Source: Nocardiopsis mwathae (lineage in GTDB: Bacteria; Actinomycetota; Actinomycetes; Streptosporangiales; Streptosporangiaceae). From it: a stretch of DNA of 64,000 nucleotides. The notes below the pieces were generated by a model. That model was not told the origin of the DNA and searched no databases. It saw nothing but the letters and a program-made list of their open reading frames with translations. A program made the translations under genes and the position numbers. Shown piece after piece: positions 15,550-23,715 of the stretch. The stretch covers positions 2,108,001 through 2,172,000 of the forward strand of contig NZ_JACHDS010000001.1 in assembly GCF_014201195.1 (NCBI RefSeq), given 5' to 3'. Within the stretch, counting starts at the first letter, position 1. Every line of letters starts with the position of its first letter.

Positions 15550-17073
15550 TTGGAAACGGAAACCGACGTCATCGTGGTGGGGGCCGGCCCCACCGGGCTC
15601 ATGCTCGCCAACGAACTCGCGGCGGCGGGCGTAGGAGTCACCATCGCCGACCACCGCGCCTCCCGCTCCCCGCAGTCCAAGGCGGGCAACCTGCACCCGC
15701 GCAGCTGCGAGATCCTGGACCAGCGACGCCTCCTGGCCCCGATCGCCGAGCACGCCACCGCGCGCCTGCCCACCGGCCACTTCGCCGGGCTCCCCGTTCC
15801 CCTCGACTTCTCCGTGCTGCCCACCCGGCACCGCTACCAGCTGCTGGTCGAGCAGGCGCGGGTGGAGGAGGAGTTGGAGGCGTCGCTCGGCCGATCCGGG
15901 GTCGCCGTCGACCGCGAGCACCGCCTCACCGCGCTTGAGCAGGACAGCGCACGCGTCACCGCCACTCTGGACACCCCGTCGGGACCCAGGCGCGTGCGTT
16001 GTACCTACCTCGTCGGGTGCGACGGCGCGCGCAGCACCGTGCGTGAGCTCCTGGGGGTCGCGTTCCCCGGCCTGCCCGGGCGGACCGGCATGGTGGCCGC
16101 CGACGTCACACTTTCGCGCATTCCGCGCGGGGCGGATGAGCGCCGCCGCCACATCGGGGCACGGTTCCGCTTCGGATCGCGCAGTGCCGCCATGCTCCAC
16201 CCACTGTCCGGCGGCACCTACCGGCTGCTGTTCCCGGCACCGCGCCAGGACGTCGCCAAGGACGCGCCGGTGGAGCCCGCCGAGGTGCGCGAGGTGCTGG
16301 CCGACGTCTACGGGGACGAAGCCGAACTCGACCGGCTGCTCATCGCCTCCCGCTTCACCGACGCCTCACGCCAGGCCGAGCGCTACCGTGTCGGCCGCGC
16401 CTTCCTCGCCGGCGACGCCGCCCATATCCACCTGCCGACCGGCGGGCAGGGCATGAACCTCGGCCTCCAGGACGCGTTCGCGCTGGGCTGGCGGCTCGCC
16501 GCCGCCGTGCGCGGGCATGCATCTGACCACCTTCTCGGCAGCTACGAGACCGAGCGCCACCCGGTCGCCGCCCGGGTCCTCGACAACACGCGGGCCCAGG
16601 GGGAGCTGGGCCGGGTCACCACGGCGCCGATGCAGGCGATGCGCGAGCTGTTCGTCGAGCTCGTGCGCCTGCCCGAGGCCAACCGCCACCTCGCCGGGAT
16701 GGTCTCCGGCATCGACATCCGCTACCCGGCACCCGACGACCGGTCGGCGGCACACCCCCTGACCGGCCGACGCGCCCCCGACCTCGACCTCGACACCGCC
16801 GAGGGCCCGGCCCGCCTGACCCGCCTCCTGCGTCCGGGGCGCGGCCTGTTGGTCGAGTTCACGGTCGACGAGCCGCACTACGGCGACGCCGCCCAGAGGT
16901 GGAGTGACCGCGTCGACCATCTCGTGGCCGCCCCTGTCGACCCCGTGGACGCCACGGCCCTGCTCATTCGCCCCGACGGCCACATCGCCTGGGCCGTGGA
17001 CAGCAACGAGAACCGCGGAGATACACCCGATGCTTCACTGCGCCAGTGGTTCGGCACTCCCGAATCGAACTGA
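15550..17073 (+). CDS. Class A FAD-dependent monooxygenase (aromatic hydroxylase-like)
   Basis: A 507-residue flavoprotein hydroxylase of the PHBH fold. The FAD site is VIVVGAGPTGLMLANELAAA, the DG motif is YLVGCDGARSTVRELLG, and the second FAD motif is AFLAGDAAHIHLPTGGQGMN. A C-terminal thioredoxin-like domain (GRGLLVEFTVDEP) is typical of polyketide-tailoring and rifampicin/tetracycline-oxidising members. The start is TTG 15550 with AGAGGAG about 9 nt upstream. The divergent TetR suggests substrate-induced expression. Resistance or catabolism is more likely than biosynthesis as no cluster surrounds it. Confidence 0.88.
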   Translation: METETDVIVVGAGPTGLMLANELAAAGVGVTIADHRASRSPQSKAGNLHPRSCEILDQRRLLAPIAEHATARLPTGHFAGLPVPLDFSVLPTRHRYQLLVEQARVEEELEASLGRSGVAVDREHRLTALEQDSARVTATLDTPSGPRRVRCTYLVGCDGARSTVRELLGVAFPGLPGRTGMVAADVTLSRIPRGADERRRHIGARFRFGSRSAAMLHPLSGGTYRLLFPAPRQDVAKDAPVEPAEVREVLADVYGDEAELDRLLIASRFTDASRQAERYRVGRAFLAGDAAHIHLPTGGQGMNLGLQDAFALGWRLAAAVRGHASDHLLGSYETERHPVAARVLDNTRAQGELGRVTTAPMQAMRELFVELVRLPEANRHLAGMVSGIDIRYPAPDDRSAAHPLTGRRAPDLDLDTAEGPARLTRLLRPGRGLLVEFTVDEPHYGDAAQRWSDRVDHLVAAPVDPVDATALLIRPDGHIAWAVDSNENRGDTPDASLRQWFGTPESN

Positions 17074-17184
17074 CAGCTACGGACATAGCCGAGAATCGCT
17101 GAACGGCGATACCGCGCGCAGGTAGCTTCGCTGGCGGTGGACACGATCCGCCCACCCTGAACGACCGATCGGAGGACGCGCCCC

Positions 17185-17541
17185 ATGGCCCCGCCGCTCC
17201 CCGTATCTGATCACCCAGTGATCCCTATGCCGGAACTGACACCCGCCGCCTTGCGTGCCGCTGTGCGACAGATCGCGCCGACTCACCTGCCGAGCTTCGG
17301 CACGCACCTGGAACAAGCCGCCGAACAGGCGGCCGCGCAGAGCACCGTCGCACCCTTGCATGCCTTTCTTCAGTGGTGGGGGGAATTCGTGGCGATCCAT
17401 CGTTACCCGGGCCGTGCTGCCCACCTGTGCCAGTTGGAGGAAGCTGTCGCCACCAGCGACGACCCTCATACAGTGCGTAGGTCAGCGGCCGAGATCCGCG
17501 AGATCATGGAGTCCGCGCAGCGAGAGGTCTCTGCTGGTTGA
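17185..17541 (+). CDS. Small DUF6247-like protein
   Basis: A 118-residue helical protein. A central PTHLPSFGTHLEQAAEQAAA segment is followed by FLQWWGEFVAIHRYP and AAHLCQLEEAVATSDD. The pattern matches from memory the actinobacterial DUF6247 family, which I could not verify. Such proteins often precede a toxin-like partner, but the next gene here is an unrelated TetR. No SD is obvious except GGAGG 8 bp before ATG. Function unknown. Confidence 0.6.
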   Translation: MAPPLPVSDHPVIPMPELTPAALRAAVRQIAPTHLPSFGTHLEQAAEQAAAQSTVAPLHAFLQWWGEFVAIHRYPGRAAHLCQLEEAVATSDDPHTVRRSAAEIREIMESAQREVSAG

Positions 17542-17612
17542 TCACGACATGGACATATGTGTACGAAACCGATGCAGAGCAGGTCGCCGTGGCCGCCACG
17601 ACCAGTGAGGCT

Positions 17613-17642
17613 TGCTAGATTTTGGCCATGCGGTCAGAAATC
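17613..17642 (+). promoter_or_regulatory. Promoter/operator overlapping the TetR start codon
   Basis: TGCTAGATTTTGGCCA with a TAGATT -10-like box 6 nt before ATG 17628 implies a leaderless transcript. The following bases form a degenerate inverted repeat (TTTTGGCCA / CGGTCAGAA). The same 16 bases, with a perfect repeat, occur upstream of the acyltransferase gene at 20856. Confidence 0.6.
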
Positions 17643-18281
17643 GGTCGGGAGGGCCAGCACGAGCGCTCCTTCATCGAGAAGGCGCGGCGTGCGCAGATCA
17701 TCGAGTCGGCGGTGGCGGTGATCTCGGAGGCCGGGTACGCCAAGGCGTCGCTGGCGCGGATCGCGCAGCACGCCGGGATCAGCAAGGGCGTGATCTCCTA
17801 CCACTTCGACGGCAAGCACGAGCTGATGGAGCAGGTCGTCGAGCAGACCTACACCGCCGTCGCCGAGAACGTGGTGCGGCGCGTGCTGTCCGCGAGCACG
17901 GCGCGCGAGATGGTGCGCACCCACATCATGGCGGTGGCGGAGTTCATGCGCGCCCGTCCCGCCCACCTGCGGGCGCTGGGCGAGATCTTCGTCAACCTGC
18001 GGAACGACGACGGGTCGCTGCGCTACGGTGTCGCTGCGTCCGAACCGATCTACCGCGGGCTCGAAGACCTCTTCCGCGGCGGTCAGGCCGACGGCGAGTT
18101 CCGCGACTTCGACCCCCGCGTGATGGCCGTCAGCCTGCAGGCCTCGATCGACAGCATGTTCGGCTACTGGGCGGCCTACCCCGAGCACGACCCGGAGGCC
18201 CACGCGCGCGAACTGGCCGACATCTTCGACCACGCCACCCGCGCCGAGCCGCGCACCGACGAGAGCGCTGCCCCGCAGTAG
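17628..18281 (+). CDS. TetR-family regulator, probably leaderless
   Basis: A 217-residue regulator. The HTH is in RRAQIIESAVAVISEAGYAK, then LARIAQHAGISKGVISYHFD. The C-terminal domain contains HIMAVAEFMRARPAHLRALG. ATG 17628 is embedded in its own promoter palindrome, so binding would block both transcription and the start site. An operator copy in front of the acyltransferase-3 gene 3.2 kb downstream suggests that gene is its second target. It is convergent with the MocR gene. Confidence 0.87.
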   Translation: MRSEIGREGQHERSFIEKARRAQIIESAVAVISEAGYAKASLARIAQHAGISKGVISYHFDGKHELMEQVVEQTYTAVAENVVRRVLSASTAREMVRTHIMAVAEFMRARPAHLRALGEIFVNLRNDDGSLRYGVAASEPIYRGLEDLFRGGQADGEFRDFDPRVMAVSLQASIDSMFGYWAAYPEHDPEAHARELADIFDHATRAEPRTDESAAPQ

Positions 18282-18341
18282 CCTCCGGCCCTCAAACGTC
18301 GCATCCGGTGGGCTGCCCCGGTCTGCCGCGCCCGGTTCCTG

Positions 18342-19802
18342 TCAGACCAGCCCGAGCTGGTCGAAGGTGGTGCGCAGCCGCTGGACGCCGTCGGCGATCT
18401 CCGCGGTCCCCGCCGTCCCGGCGAAGCTCAGCCGTATGTGCGGGGCCGGGGGCTCTGCCGGGAAGTAGGGGCGGCCGGGGGCGACGGCGACTCCGGCGCG
18501 CAGGGCGGTCGCGGCGAAGACGGTCTCATCGGCGCCCTCGGGTAGGCGCAGCCACAGGTGGTAGCCGCCCGAGGGCACGGCCGGGGCGGAGAGGCCGGGC
18601 AGTTCGCGCAGCAGCGCGGTGGCCATGGCGCGGCGGCGCTCGGTCAGTCCGGCGGCGACCGCCCGCAGGTGGCGCGCCCAGGCGGGGGATCCGACAAGTT
18701 CGAGCGCGGTCTCCTGCAGCGGCCGCGGCACGAAGAAGCTGTCGACGACCTGGATCGCGCGCAGCCGCTCCAGCACCGGGCCGCGTGCCGCCAGCGCGCC
18801 CACCCGCAGGCTGGGGGAGGTGCACTTGGTGAGCGAGCGGATGTGCACGACGGTTCCCTCGGGGTCGTCGGCCATGAGGGTGCGGGGCCGGGGGCCGGCG
18901 TCGGCGTGGACGAGGTAGCGGGCGAAGTCGTCCTCCACGACGAAGGCCCCGGCGGCGCGGGCGATGCGCAGGACCTCGCTCCTGCGGTGCTCGCCGAGCA
19001 CGCTGCCGGTGGGGTTCTGGTAGAGCGGCTGGCAGATGAACAGCCGGGCCCCGGTGGCGCGGAAGGCGTCGGCCAGGAGTTCGGGGCGCACGCCGTCGTC
19101 GTCGATGGGGACCGGAACCGGGCGCACTCCCGAGGCGCGGGCCACGGCCAGCATCCCCGGGTAGGTGGGCGACTCGATGAGGACGGGCGCACCGGGCGGG
19201 GCGAGAGCACGCAGCGCGGTGGTGATCGCGCTCTGGCCGCCGGCGGTGATGATGACGTCGGAGGCGCCGAGGGTGCCGTCGTCGGGGCCGGCGATCTCGC
19301 GGGCGAACCAGCCGCGGAGCTCTTCGAGGCCCTCGATCGGCGGGCTGGCCCAGGCGCCGGGCCGCCGTCCGGCCCGGGCCAGTGCGGCGGCCAGTGCCCG
19401 TTCGGGCTGGAGGGAGGAGTGCAGGTAGCCGACGTTGAACGCGATCACCCCGGGTGCCGGAACGGCGAGGGTGGCGTCCACGCCCGCGGCGTCCACAGTG
19501 CGGGGGATCGGTTCGCCTGAGGCGGAGGCGGATTCGGCGCTGAGTGCGACCTCCTGCCAGGAGGTGTCGGCGGTGCGGCCCCGGCCTTCGTTGCGGCGTG
19601 CGCGGAACGCCCCGGCGCCGGGGCGGGTGACGACCAAGCCTTCGGCGGCGAGGGCGGCGACGGCGCGTGAGACGGTCACGGGGCTGACGCCGTAGCGTTC
19701 CACGAGTGCGCGACTGGACGGCAGCTTCTCGCCCGGGGAGTAGCGGTTGACCTCTCTTCGGAGCGCTGCCGCCAATTCCGCCACACTGCTACTCTGTTTC
19801 AT
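18342..19802 (-). CDS. MocR-family regulator (GntR HTH + aminotransferase domain)
   Basis: A 486-residue fusion of a GntR winged helix (about residues 10-75, with PSSRALVERYGVSPVTVSRA) to a fold-type I PLP aminotransferase domain. The PLP-binding Lys326 lies in HIRSLTKCTSPSLRVG. The start ATG 19802 shares its CATG with the divergent EamA gene. The frame stays open upstream but only through the neighbour's coding sequence. TATCAT at 19816-19811 would be a -10 box for a leaderless mRNA. MocR proteins usually control the divergent gene in response to a PLP- or amino-compound ligand; here that is an exporter. Confidence 0.88.
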   Translation of the reverse strand: MKQSSSVAELAAALRREVNRYSPGEKLPSSRALVERYGVSPVTVSRAVAALAAEGLVVTRPGAGAFRARRNEGRGRTADTSWQEVALSAESASASGEPIPRTVDAAGVDATLAVPAPGVIAFNVGYLHSSLQPERALAAALARAGRRPGAWASPPIEGLEELRGWFAREIAGPDDGTLGASDVIITAGGQSAITTALRALAPPGAPVLIESPTYPGMLAVARASGVRPVPVPIDDDGVRPELLADAFRATGARLFICQPLYQNPTGSVLGEHRRSEVLRIARAAGAFVVEDDFARYLVHADAGPRPRTLMADDPEGTVVHIRSLTKCTSPSLRVGALAARGPVLERLRAIQVVDSFFVPRPLQETALELVGSPAWARHLRAVAAGLTERRRAMATALLRELPGLSAPAVPSGGYHLWLRLPEGADETVFAATALRAGVAVAPGRPYFPAEPPAPHIRLSFAGTAGTAEIADGVQRLRTTFDQLGLV

Positions 19803-20751
19803 GAGGACTGATGATAGCGCTATCGCCCAGCGGAGAGTAGCGGTCCGCAGCGGATCGCTACTGGCGGCCCTGGGCGTCCTCGCGTTCTCGACGACCTTCC
19901 CGGCGACCGCCTGGGCCTTGGAGGCGTTCGGGCCCTGGAGTATCACCGCGCTGCGCTGCGGGGTGGCCGGACTGCTGGCGCTGTGGTGCCTGCGGCTGGC
20001 CCGCGCGCCGTTTCCCGGACGCGACCGATGGCCCGGCATCCTCGTCGTCGCCGTCGGCTGCGTGGTCGCCTTTCCCCTGTTCAGCACACTCGCGCTGCAG
20101 ACGTCCTCGACGTCGCACGCCGCGGTCGTCATCGGGGCGCTGCCGCTGGCGACCGCCGCGATCGGTGCGGCGCGCGCCCGGACCGGCCTCTCCCGCACCT
20201 TCTGGGCCGCCGCGCTCACCGGTGCGGCCGCGGTCACCGGCTTCACGCTGCTGAGCAGTGGCGGCAGGCCCGAAGCGGGAGACCTGTACCTCTTCGGCGG
20301 GCTCGTGCTGTGTGCTGCGGGCTATGCGGAGGGCGGCCGCCTGGCCGGGTGCATGCCGGGGTGGCAGGTGATCTCCTGGGCCCTGGTGGTGTCGCTGCCG
20401 GCGACGGTTCCGGCGATGGCGATCAGCCTGGCCGTCGAGCCGGTGCACCTGACGACCGCGGGCCTGGCCGCGGTCGGGTACCTCGCGGTCGTCGCCCAGT
20501 TCGCCGGGTTCGTGGCCTGGTACCGGGGAATGGCGCTGATCGGCGTGGCCAGGGCCAGTCAGCTCCAGCTCGCGCAGCCGCTGCTGACCCTGGTGTGGGC
20601 GGTGCTGCTGGTGGGCGAGCAGCCGTCGATCGCCGCCCCGCTGACGGCGGTCGTCGTCCTCGGCTGCATCGCCGTCACCCAGCGCTCGGGGGCCGTGCCC
20701 ACGCGCCGCCGCGGCGCGGAGGAATCTCCCGCTCCCCGTGTCCCCGGCTGA
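19801..20751 (+). CDS. EamA/DMT-family transporter
   Basis: A 316-residue membrane protein with about ten hydrophobic helices in two EamA halves; the second includes FVAWYRGMALIGVARASQLQ followed by a typical PLLTLVWAVLLVGE ending. It probably exports a small amine, amino acid or similar metabolite. ATG 19801 is the only sensible start before the first helix. A TACTCT -10-like box at 19790-19795 would give a leaderless transcript. The gene is divergent from, and shares start-codon bases with, the MocR regulator. Confidence 0.85.
   Translation: MRTDDSAIAQRRVAVRSGSLLAALGVLAFSTTFPATAWALEAFGPWSITALRCGVAGLLALWCLRLARAPFPGRDRWPGILVVAVGCVVAFPLFSTLALQTSSTSHAAVVIGALPLATAAIGAARARTGLSRTFWAAALTGAAAVTGFTLLSSGGRPEAGDLYLFGGLVLCAAGYAEGGRLAGCMPGWQVISWALVVSLPATVPAMAISLAVEPVHLTTAGLAAVGYLAVVAQFAGFVAWYRGMALIGVARASQLQLAQPLLTLVWAVLLVGEQPSIAAPLTAVVVLGCIAVTQRSGAVPTRRRGAEESPAPRVPG
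19813..19824. promoter_or_regulatory. 12-bp palindrome between the MocR/EamA starts
   Basis: GATAGCGCTATC is a perfect palindrome inside the first codons of the EamA gene and in the MocR promoter region. It overlaps the proposed MocR -10 box, so it is a candidate operator for MocR autoregulation. Confidence 0.45.
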
Positions 20752-20855
20752 TTCCGGCCGCTCCCGCAGGCGGCCCGTCCGGGCGGGGCCCGGTTCCCCC
20801 GGGTCGTGATGGGTGGCCGGTCAGGGTCATCCCCCATGGACAAGTTGTCCGCTCG

Positions 20856-20885
20856 TGCTAGATTTTGGCCAAGTGGCCAAAAATT
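20856..20885 (+). promoter_or_regulatory. Promoter/operator of the acyltransferase gene
   Basis: Contains TGCTAGATTTTGGCCA, identical to 17613-17628, and a perfect inverted repeat TTTTGGCCA-AG-TGGCCAAAA at 20863-20882. It is likely the stronger operator for the TetR encoded at 17628. Confidence 0.65.
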
Positions 20886-20965
20886 CATCCCTGTGACCAA
20901 CGACGCGCGTGCTCGACCGCGCACGGGTCACGGACACCCGCACGAATCCAGGGGGACGGAGCACC

Positions 20966-22165
20966 ATGGCCGAGCAGACACAGCAGACCCGCCGGACACC
21001 AATGACCGGGGGCGGGCCGCCGCAGGCCCCGGAAGCGCCGGCGGTCCGCCTCTTCTACATCGACAACCTGCGCATCCTGCTGACGGTGCTGGTGGTCCTG
21101 CACCACGTCGCCCTCACCTACGGCAACATCCCGATGTGGTTCTATACCGAGCCCGCCCAGGACGCCTCGGGGACCGCACTGGACCTCCTGGTCGTGTTCA
21201 ACCAGGCGTTCTTCATGGGGTTCTTCTTCTTGATCTCCGGCTACTTCGTGCCGGGCGCCCACGACCGCAGGGGAGGCCGGGCGTTCTTCCGTGCTCGCCT
21301 GGTCCGGCTGGGCATCCCGCTGCTGCTCTTCCTCGTGCTGCTGCGGCCGTTCGTCACCGCCTACATCTACCTGGAGTACGCGTCGGAGGCCCCGTACTGG
21401 CTCTTCTACATCTTCAGCTGGGACCCCGGTCCGATGTGGTTCGTCGAGACGCTGCTGGTGTTCTGCCTGGGCTACCTGCTCATCGAGCGCTTCCGGCGCC
21501 CGAGGGCGGCCGAGGTCGGGCAGGCGACGGCCCCGGCACCGCTCCGGGCGGACACGCCGCGCCCGCTGCCCCTCCTCCTCGCGGCGATCGGATTCGTCAT
21601 CGGGCTGGCGGTACTCACCTACCTGTGGCGCATCCCCGTCCCGATCGGCACCTACTGGCCCGTCGTCGGGCTGCCCACCCCGTTCTTCCTGCCGCAGTAC
21701 GTGATCCTGTTCGGCGTCGGCGTACTCGCCTACCGGCGCGGCTGGGCGGAGCGCATCCCCACGTGGGCCGGGTGGGCCGGCCTCGCCGCGGCCGTGGCGG
21801 CGGCACTGGCCCATGTCCCGCTCTCCGGGTGGCTGGGCGAGGCGACGATGCAGCCGGGCAGCTGGCAGTCGCTGGTCGACGCCCTGTGGGAGCAGACCTA
21901 CGCCGTCGGGATCATCGTCGCGCTGATCGTGCTCTTCCGGGCGCGTGTCAACCGCCAGGGGCCACTCGCCCGGTTCCTCTCCGACAACGCCTACGCGGTG
22001 TACTTCCTGCACCCGGTGGTGCTCGTCGGGCTCGGTGTCGCCCTCGGCGGCTGGGAGGCGACCGCCGTCGCGAAGTTCGCCGTCGTCGGCTTGCTCGCGC
22101 TCGCACTGTGCTGGGGCGCCGCCCATGCCCTGCGCCGCCTGCCCGGTGCGACCCGGGTGTTCTGA
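20966..22165 (+). CDS. Acyltransferase family 3 membrane protein
   Basis: A 399-residue integral membrane acyltransferase of the OatA/OpgC type with about ten spans. The signature RLFYIDNLRILLTVLVVLHH includes the catalytic-type His pair region. FFLISGYFVPGAHDRRGGRA, PGPMWFVETLLVFCLGYLL and NAYAVYFLHPVVLVGLG follow. It probably transfers an acyl group to a cell-surface or antibiotic acceptor. ATG 20966 has GGAG 6 nt upstream; a GTG at 20909 lies closer to the promoter. Regulation by the TetR at 17628 is inferred from the shared operator. Confidence 0.86.
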   Translation: MAEQTQQTRRTPMTGGGPPQAPEAPAVRLFYIDNLRILLTVLVVLHHVALTYGNIPMWFYTEPAQDASGTALDLLVVFNQAFFMGFFFLISGYFVPGAHDRRGGRAFFRARLVRLGIPLLLFLVLLRPFVTAYIYLEYASEAPYWLFYIFSWDPGPMWFVETLLVFCLGYLLIERFRRPRAAEVGQATAPAPLRADTPRPLPLLLAAIGFVIGLAVLTYLWRIPVPIGTYWPVVGLPTPFFLPQYVILFGVGVLAYRRGWAERIPTWAGWAGLAAAVAAALAHVPLSGWLGEATMQPGSWQSLVDALWEQTYAVGIIVALIVLFRARVNRQGPLARFLSDNAYAVYFLHPVVLVGLGVALGGWEATAVAKFAVVGLLALALCWGAAHALRRLPGATRVF

Positions 22166-22348
22166 CCGGTCTCCGCTGCAGCATGCCGCGCGTGCCGACG
22201 CGGGGCCCACACGGCCGGGTGCGTAGCGGTACTCGGACCGGTCTGAGTAGGCGTGCTCATGCCCCGCGTGTCGGAGCCGCCGATGATGGCGGTGTGGGCG
22301 GTCCTCCCTCTGGCAGGGTCACGGTCGCCGTCCGGGCGATCGGGGTTC

Positions 22349-22370
22349 GGGGGGGGGGGGGGGGGGGGGG
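22349..22370. repeat. Homopolymer of 22 G
   Basis: An uninterrupted run of 22 G between the convergent acyltransferase and MarR-like genes. It could be slippage-prone DNA, a terminator element, a quadruplex or an assembly error. The rest of 22166-22423 contains no gene I can recognise. Confidence 0.8.
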
Positions 22371-22423
22371 CTGCCCACCCACCGTGGTTCGGGCCGCGCC
22401 GGTGGACGGCGGCGCGGCCCGCC

Positions 22424-22837
22424 TCAGCGGCGCTCGGCGTTGCGTGCCATCCGGGAGAGCACGTTGACGGTCGCCTGGTACTCCTCGGCCGACATGTCCT
22501 GGGTGACGCGGGCGCGGTGGTCCTGCACCTGCTGCCACAGCCCGTCGTGGACGCGTTCGCCCTCCTCGGTGAGCGCGAGGCGGCCGTCCGCGGTGTCGCG
22601 CACCCAGCCGAGTCCGCGCAGCTCGTCGATGTCGGGGGCGAGGCTCGCCACCTCGTCGTCGAGGAAGGGCGCGGCACGGGTCTCCAACTCCCCCGCCCGC
22701 AGCGGCTCCTGGCGCAGGGCGTGCACGATCTGCCAGTGCCTGCGCGTGAGGCCACGGCTCTTCAGCAGGCGCTCGAACCCGCCGTCCATGATGCGGTCGA
22801 GATGCTGGAGCCAGTAGCGGCTGGAACGCCTCGCCAT
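22424..22837 (-). CDS. MarR-family winged-helix regulator
   Basis: A 137-residue protein. The wHTH reads RLLKSRGLTRRHWQIVHALR, then LAPDIDELRGLGWVRD and the wing DGRLALTEEGERVHDGL. ATG 22837 is preceded by GGGAGGG at good spacing. Its promoter region contains a long AT-rich inverted repeat. It lies downstream of the CDF transporter gene on the same strand but has its own promoter region of 160 bp. Target probably itself; ligand unknown. Confidence 0.82.
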   Translation of the reverse strand: MARRSSRYWLQHLDRIMDGGFERLLKSRGLTRRHWQIVHALRQEPLRAGELETRAAPFLDDEVASLAPDIDELRGLGWVRDTADGRLALTEEGERVHDGLWQQVQDHRARVTQDMSAEEYQATVNVLSRMARNAERR

Positions 22838-22867
22838 TCCGTATCCCTCCCGTGTCGGCCAGAAGTC

Positions 22868-22903
22868 AATTATCCCACTTTCGAAAATCTTGGGCAGATA
22901 ATT
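22868..22903 (-). promoter_or_regulatory. AT-rich inverted repeat in the MarR promoter
   Basis: AATTATC (22868-22874) and GATAATT (22897-22903) are complementary, with CCCA/TGGG partly extending the arms and TTTCGAAA near the centre. A TTGACT box on the minus strand follows at about 22867. This very AT-rich block in GC-rich DNA is a good operator candidate for the MarR protein at 22837. Confidence 0.5.
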
Positions 22904-22998
22904 CTCCATGTCCGATATCGGCCACCGCGCAACGCCCCAGGCCGCAGCGGAGGCGGACACCGGGGAGCCGCCTCCGCCGGGGCGGCACCCGGGTGCGC

Positions 22999-23715
22999 TC
23001 AGGTGCAGCAGCCGTCCCGGCACCCGGACGGGCAGGTGCATGTCGCGGCGTCCGCACCGTCGGCCATGGCCGACGGTGCGGACGCCGCGACAGGAGAGGA
23101 GGGTCCGCAGCAGCCGTCGCCCCGCCATGCCTCGACCCCCTCCTTGGCCGCCACGCCCGCGATCACGAGGGCGGCGGCAGGGTCCGCCCACCACCAGCCG
23201 AAGAGGCTGTTCAACGCCAGCCCGGCGAGCAGCACGGCCGAGAGGTAGGTGCACAGCAGCGTCTGCTTGGAGTCGGCCACGGCGGTGGCCGACCCCAGCT
23301 CGCGGCCGGTGCGGCGCTCGGCGTAGGAGAGGAACGGCATGATCAGCAGGCTCAGCGCCGCCAGGGCCAGTCCGACGGTGGAGTGGTCGGCCCGCTCCGC
23401 GCCCGCCATCCCGCTCAGCGACTCCCAGGCCACGTAGGCGGCCAGGGCGAAGAAGGACACCGCGATGACCCGCAGGGTGACGCGTTCCCGCGCCGCGTGG
23501 TCGCCTCCGGAGAACTGCCAGGCCACCGCCAGCGCCGATACGACCTCGATGGTGGAGTCCAATCCGAAGGCCACCAGCGCGGAGGAGGAGGCCAGCGTGC
23601 CGGCGGTGATCGCGATGACCGCCTCGACGATGTTGTAGGCGATCGTGGCCGCGACGATGAGCCGGACGCGCCGTACCAGGGTGGCGCGGCGGCCGGGGGA
23701 GAGCATCCCGCTCAC
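22999..23715 (-). CDS. Cation diffusion facilitator with Cys-rich tail
   Basis: A 238-residue CDF-type metal exporter. The six-helix domain includes SSSALVAFGLDSTIEVVSAL (metal-site Asp) and an equivalent in ADSKQTLLCTYLS. Unusually, the cytoplasmic domain is replaced by a short tail rich in Cys (DGCCGP, then TCTCPSGCRDGCCT), suited to thiophilic metals such as Cd, Pb or Cu. The GTG at 23715 overlaps the ArsR stop by four bases, so sensor and exporter form one operon. The tail is partly encoded by a 52-bp perfect palindrome. Confidence 0.87.
   Translation of the reverse strand: MSGMLSPGRRATLVRRVRLIVAATIAYNIVEAVIAITAGTLASSSALVAFGLDSTIEVVSALAVAWQFSGGDHAARERVTLRVIAVSFFALAAYVAWESLSGMAGAERADHSTVGLALAALSLLIMPFLSYAERRTGRELGSATAVADSKQTLLCTYLSAVLLAGLALNSLFGWWWADPAAALVIAGVAAKEGVEAWRGDGCCGPSSPVAASAPSAMADGADAATCTCPSGCRDGCCT
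23041..23092. repeat. 52-bp perfect palindrome inside the CDF gene
   Basis: Loopless inverted repeat centred between 23066 and 23067 (GGCCATGGCC at the centre), encoding part of the Cys-rich C-terminal tail. Unexpected inside a gene; it could arise by insertion or hairpin-templated duplication, or terminate transcription near the end of the operon. Confidence 0.85.

Noticed and set aside
18342..20246. Longer 634-residue version of the MocR protein
   Set aside because: The extra N-terminus is antisense to the EamA gene and low complexity; the GntR domain begins properly from ATG 19802.
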